A stretch of DNA of 64,000 nucleotides from Siphonodentalium dalli. Taxonomy: Eukaryota; Mollusca; Scaphopoda; Gadilida; Siphonodentaliidae. A program made the position numbers and the translations under genes. The stretch spans positions 2,331,314-2,395,313 of the forward strand of contig CP136068.1 of assembly GCA_032622095.1 (NCBI GenBank), given 5' to 3'. Position 1 is the first letter of the stretch. Every line of letters begins with the position of its first letter. Below are positions 59,462-64,000 of this stretch, piece after piece. The notes under the pieces were generated by a model that was not told the origin of the DNA, ran no database searches, and saw only the letters and a program-made list of their open reading frames with translations.

Positions 59462-60010
59462 AAGATAAGATAAGACAAGATTTAATGCAAAATACACCCA
59501 AATGGGCAGTTGCAAACATGAATAAAATAAATATACTTTGACAAAAAGTAACTATATATTAGATGAGTAACATATATGCATATACACGTACAATGTAGTT
59601 TCCTAACGAATTTCTTTTTTGTCTTTTCATCGTAAAATTCAATTCATCAGTTATAAATTATCAGTTGACTATCTTGACTAGCTTTTATTGGAATCCCGAG
59701 CGGTGAAGAAAGACCGAATCATGTCACATATAACATTAATTGTTGCTTTGTGTTCATTCTTCATAATAAATCTAAATTTCTCATAATTCGTCATATCTGA
59801 AAAAATGTTAGAACTCTGTGATTATGTCCCTAAAATATGTATCGCGCATACTTTTGTAGGCTCTACATTCTAATATAAAATGGTACTATGTTTCAATTTG
59901 TTTACATTTACAAAAAGTACATAATCTTTCTTTAACGGGTAGTGGGGGCTGTCACTAATGGTCAGTATTATTGCCCACTTATTTTCCTTGAATGGTATAT
60001 ATATTTATTA
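59462..60010 (-). pseudogene. Decayed LINE 3' end, copy 1
   Basis: On the minus strand the frame PVKERLCTFCKCKQIET, stop, YHFILECRAYKSMRDTYF matches the C-x2-C...H-x4-C zinc knuckle of non-LTR reverse transcriptases. After a frameshift it continues MTNYEKFRFIMKNEHKATIN to a stop near the basic FFTARDSNKS end. The 3' UTR ends at 'cttatcttatcttagaagca'. Internal stops show that it is inactive. Confidence 0.72.
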
Positions 60011-60235
60011 TACGCTCAACGGTGAATTATAGAAAAAAACGTGTTTAGATAAACATCGATATCACCCAGAAGGGGATATAGAATAATATAATTTCACACT
60101 AGCTATTTTCCTTGAATGGTATATATATCTATTTAATAAATATAACAAAACACTCACAATAAGGAGATATAGTTCTGTTTGTCGTGAGTATTTTGTACTT
60201 AAAGCTTCTCAATTCAATTCGATGTGGCGTTCGTT

Positions 60236-61530
60236 CAGATTCGATGGTCCTCATATAATCCGATTCGATGGTCCCCATATAATCCGATTCGATGGTCCCC
60301 ATATAATCAGATTCGATGGTCCCCATATAATCCGATTTGATGGTCCCCATATAATCAGATTCGATGGTCCCCATATAATCAGATTCGATGTCCACATATG
60401 ATCAGATTCGATGGTCCCCATATAATCAGATTCGATGTCCACATATGATCAGATTCGATGGTCCCCATATAATCAGATTCGATGTTCCTCATATAATCAG
60501 ATTCGATGATCCCCATATAATCAGATTCGATGTCCAGATATGATCAGATTCGATGATCCCCATATAATCAGATTCGATGATCCCCATATAATCAGATTCG
60601 ATGATCCCCATATAATCAGATTCGATGTCCAGATATGATCAGATTCGATGATCCCCATATAATCAGATTCGATGATCCCCATATAATCAGATTCGATGAT
60701 CCCCATATAATCAGATTCGATGTCCAGATATGATCAGATTCGATGATCCCCATATAATCAGATTCGATGATCCCCATATAATCAGATTCGATGATCCCCA
60801 TATAATCAGATTCGATGTCCAGATATGATCAGATTCGATGATCCCCATATAATCAGATTCGATGATCCCCATATAATCAGATTCGATGATCCCCATATAA
60901 TCAGATTCGATGTCCAGATATGATCAGATTCGATGATCCCCATATAATCAGATTCGATGATCCCCATATAATCAGATTCGATGATCCCCATATAATCAGA
61001 TTAGATGATCCCCATATAATCGGATTCGATGATCCCCATATAATCAGATTCGATGATCCCCATATAATCAGATTCGATGTCCAGATATGATCAGATTCGA
61101 TGATCCCCATATAATCAGATTCGATAATCCCCATATAATCAGATTCGATGATCCCCATATAATCAGATTCGATGTCCAGATATGATCAGATTCGATGATC
61201 CCCATATAATCAGATTCGATGATCCCCATATAATCAGATTCGATGATCCCCATATAATCAGATTCGATGGTCCCCATATAATCAGATTCGATGTCCAGAT
61301 ATGATCAGATTCGATGATCCCCATATAATCAGATTCGATGATCCCCATATAATCAGATTCGATGGTCCCCATATAATCAGATTCGATGTCCACATATAAT
61401 CAGATTCGATGATCCCCATATAATCAGATTCGATGGTCCCCATATAATCAGATTCGATGGTCCACATATAATCAGATTCGATGTCCACATATGATCAGAT
61501 TCGATGATCTCCATATAATCAGATTAGATG
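60236..61530. repeat. 24-bp minisatellite with 95-bp higher-order unit
   Basis: Units of 'gattcgatgatccccatata' + atca. From about 60540 to 60990 three such units alternate with one 'gattcgatgtccagatatga' + tca unit, giving an exact 95-bp period (60616, 60711, 60806, 60901). Edges are less regular. Confidence 0.95.
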
Positions 61531-61550
61531 ACCGCTGGGCGCTCATTTGA

Positions 61551-61925
61551 CAGACCGGTAGCGAATCTCGTCGCCACGTCACCCTGGACTGTCTTCGCCG
61601 TGGAGTCGGCAACACCACCAGGCCAGTCTCCACCAGGGGCGGAATGTACCACCTCCATCCCTGCGACGCCGAGTTACCACGAGAGGTCGGCGTCGATATC
61701 ATCGAGACAAAGAAGAGTTTAAAGAAAGACAACGGCCCACATGAAGAAGAAGTAGAAGAAGAAGAACAACAACAACAACGGCGGAGAGAAGAACAGCGAG
61801 AAATCCGGGCAAAATCAAAGTCTCTCCATCTTCTGGGGAAAAACATCACAAAAGGAAGAAAAAAAAGGGAAGATGAGAAACTCCAAAAATGGCTCATTTT
61901 TTATATGATTCATAATAAAAGCTAA
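61551..61925 (+). pseudogene. Unknown charged open frame, copy 2
   Basis: A duplicate of 58038-58406. The frame starts after a TGA at 61548 and is joined to 'cagaccggtagcgaatctcg' instead of the first copy's leader. It shares VTLDCLR through REEQREIRAKS. An extra 11 nt (aaagtctctcc, about 61817) then shifts the frame, giving a different C terminus (HLLGKNITKGRKKREDEKLQ). The Gln run is longer and the Glu run shorter than in copy 1. Confidence 0.45.
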
Positions 61926-62114
61926 AAATGAGGGGTTATTGGGAAAGGGCCATTCGGCACTTTCGAAGATCCCGGGATTAGCACCCCCCCCCCAAACCAC
62001 AATTACGCGCTCCGGTCTTCGGGAACATAAAAGGTCTATGGGGCAAATGTCACTTAATCCGAGATGCGCACCATAAAACACTGTCTCGTGTTTTAGAATG
62101 AGAATGCATGTTTT

Positions 62115-62898
62115 CCCAGTTTATTAATAAGGTATTTTAATAATTCATGTTTGCACACATACTTATTCCCCCCACTATAATAAGGTATTTTAATAATTCA
62201 TGTTTCCACACATACTTATTCCCCCCACTATAATAAGGTATTTTAATAATTCATGTTTGCACACATACTTATTCCCCCCACTATAATAAGGTATTTTAAT
62301 AATTCATGTTTGCACACATACTTATTCCCCCCACTATAATAAGGTATTTTAATAATTCATGTTTGCACACATACTTATTCCCCCCACTATAATAAGGTAT
62401 TTTAATAATTCATGTTTCCACACATACTTATTCCCCCCACTATAATAAGGTATTTTAATAATTCATGTTTGCACACATACTTATTCCCCCCACTATAATA
62501 AGGTATTTTAATAATTCATGTTTGCACACATACTTATTCCCCCCACTATAATAAGGTATTTTAATAATTCATGTTTGCACACATACTTATTCCCCCCACT
62601 ATAATAAGGTATTTTAATAATTCATGTTTGCACACATACTTATTCCCCCCACTATAATAAGGTATTTTAATAATTCATGTTTGCACACATACTTATTCCC
62701 CCCACTATAATAAGGTATTTTAATAATTCATGTTTGCACACATACTTATTCCCCCCACTATAATAAGGTATTTTAATAATTCATGTTTGCACACATACTT
62801 ATTCCCCCCACTATAATAAGGTATTTTAATAATTCATGTTTGCACACATACTTATTCCCCCCACTATAATAAGGTATTTTAATAATTCATGTTTGCAC
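62115..62898. repeat. 53-bp minisatellite, copy 2 (about 15 units)
   Basis: Same unit as 58620-59236 with three more copies. Confidence 0.96.
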
Positions 62899-63112
62899 AC
62901 CATGTGACTTATTTCACAGTAAAATTGTGTTTCAATCGAACCGTTCTGCTCCGGAATGTGTGACCGGTGTGATTTATTATGCGTCTTTCGGAAATGTTTT
63001 GAACCAGAAATATGTTCGCACGCCATTTCCTCTGCGAAAAAAAAAAAAAAATCAGGCGCGTTCATACATAACTCATTTTCCGAGTTGCAAGTTAAATAAA
63101 TGTGCTTCTAAG
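62899..63112. repeat. Duplicated spacer
   Basis: Matches 59237-59461 except for a 10-bp deletion (ggctgcatct) and a longer A-tract. Confidence 0.9.
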
Positions 63113-63665
63113 ATAAGATAAGACAAGATTTAATGCAAAATACACCCAAATGGGCAGTTGCAAACATGAATAAAATACATATAATTTGACAAAAAGTAAT
63201 TATATATTAGATGAGTAACATATATGCATATACACGTACAATGTAGTTTCCTAACGAATTTCTTTTTTGTCTTTTCATCGTAAAATTCAATTCATCAGTT
63301 ATAAATTATCAGTTGACTATCTTGACTAGCTTTTATTGGAATCCCGAGCGGTGAAGAAAGACCGAATCATGTCACATATAACATTAATTGTTGCTTTGTG
63401 TTCATTCTTCATAATAAATCTAAATTTCTCATAATTCGTCATATCTGAAAAAATGTTAGAACTCTGTGATTATGTCCCTAAAATATGTATCGCGCATACT
63501 TTTGTAGGCTCTACATTCTAATATAAAATGGTACTATGTTTCAATTTGTTTACATTTACAAAAAGTACATAATCTTTCTTTAACGGGTAGTGGGGGCTGT
63601 CACTAATGGTCAGTATTATTGCCCACTTATTTTCCTTGAATGGTATATATATATATTATACGCTC
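63113..63665 (-). pseudogene. Decayed LINE 3' end, copy 2
   Basis: A near-identical duplicate of 59462-60010 with the same stops and frameshift, so it decayed before the segmental duplication. Confidence 0.75.
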
Positions 63666-63884
63666 AACGGTGAATTATAGAAAAAAACGTGTTTAGATAA
63701 ACATCGATATCACCCAGAAGGGGATATAGAATAATATAATTTCACACTAGCTATTTTCCTTGAATGGTATATATATCTATTTAATAAATATAACAAAACA
63801 CTCACAATAAGGAGATATAGTTCTGTTTGTCGTGAGTATTTTGTACTTAAAGGTACTCAATTCAATTCGATGCGGCGTTCGTTC

Positions 63885-64000
63885 AGATTCGATGGTCCCC
63901 ATATAATCCGATTTGATGGTCCCCATATAATCCGATTTGATGGTCCCCATATAATCCGATTTGATGGTCCCCATATAATCAGATTCGATGGTCCCCATAT
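63885..64000. repeat. Start of a second 24-bp minisatellite array
   Basis: 'gatttgatggtccccatata' units, corresponding to 60236 onward, cut by the window edge. Confidence 0.93.

Noticed and set aside
60129-61488. Repeated SNLIIWGS frames on the minus strand
   Set aside because: Translations of the 24-bp minisatellite.

Overview
This window is non-coding-rich eukaryotic DNA. It has GT-AG introns, AATAAA signals, LINE and MITE remnants, (CA)n, (CT)n and (CAA)n microsatellites and many minisatellites, and no operons or bacterial genes. The style of the repeats and the LINE 3' ends suggest a marine invertebrate, perhaps a mollusc. That is inference only; no single sequence proves the lineage.

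One host gene can be read, on the minus strand. Three exons are recognised (about 45868-46188, 15067-15636 and 9136-9334). Their splice sites are canonical and their phases agree (1 to 1 to 2), and together they encode an acidic N-terminal region, a serine/acidic linker with a basic cluster, and most of an ETS DNA-binding domain. The domain is cut at the RALR codon, an intron position I recall as common in ETS genes. The exon for the C-terminal end was not found and probably lies beyond position 1. The gene therefore spans at least 37 kb, with introns of 30.2 kb and 5.7 kb made almost wholly of repeats.

The 30-kb intron holds three long palindromic elements: 18214-20299 (CT/GA core), 20896-28938 (8.0 kb) and 35856-39950 (4.1 kb, mirrored satellite core). 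The 8-kb element is the most notable. It has about 3.3-kb terminal inverted repeats, AG...CT ends, a 6-bp target duplication (tataac) and a duplicated flank that serves as an empty site. Between the arms is a compact gene (TATA box, two C2H2 zinc fingers, polyadenylation signal) whose two fingers lie in different reading frames. No polymerase, integrase or transposase is present, so it looks like a Polinton/Maverick-like non-autonomous or undescribed element.

Other mobile sequences are a 1.2-kb hAT-like element (8-bp duplication), a three-copy TA-target MITE family, a TTA-target MITE, several single hairpin MITEs, and four LINE C-terminal remnants. A short hairpin with a constant GAGCAGACGAC motif recurs at about eleven sites in otherwise unrelated repeats.

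Positions 1-2500 are tandem repeats and an RTE-like tail. Positions 46.2-64 kb, upstream of the first recognised exon, hold a 4-kb satellite, large tandem arrays, and a tandem segmental duplication (about 57.7-64 kb) carrying a duplicated charged open frame and a duplicated LINE end.
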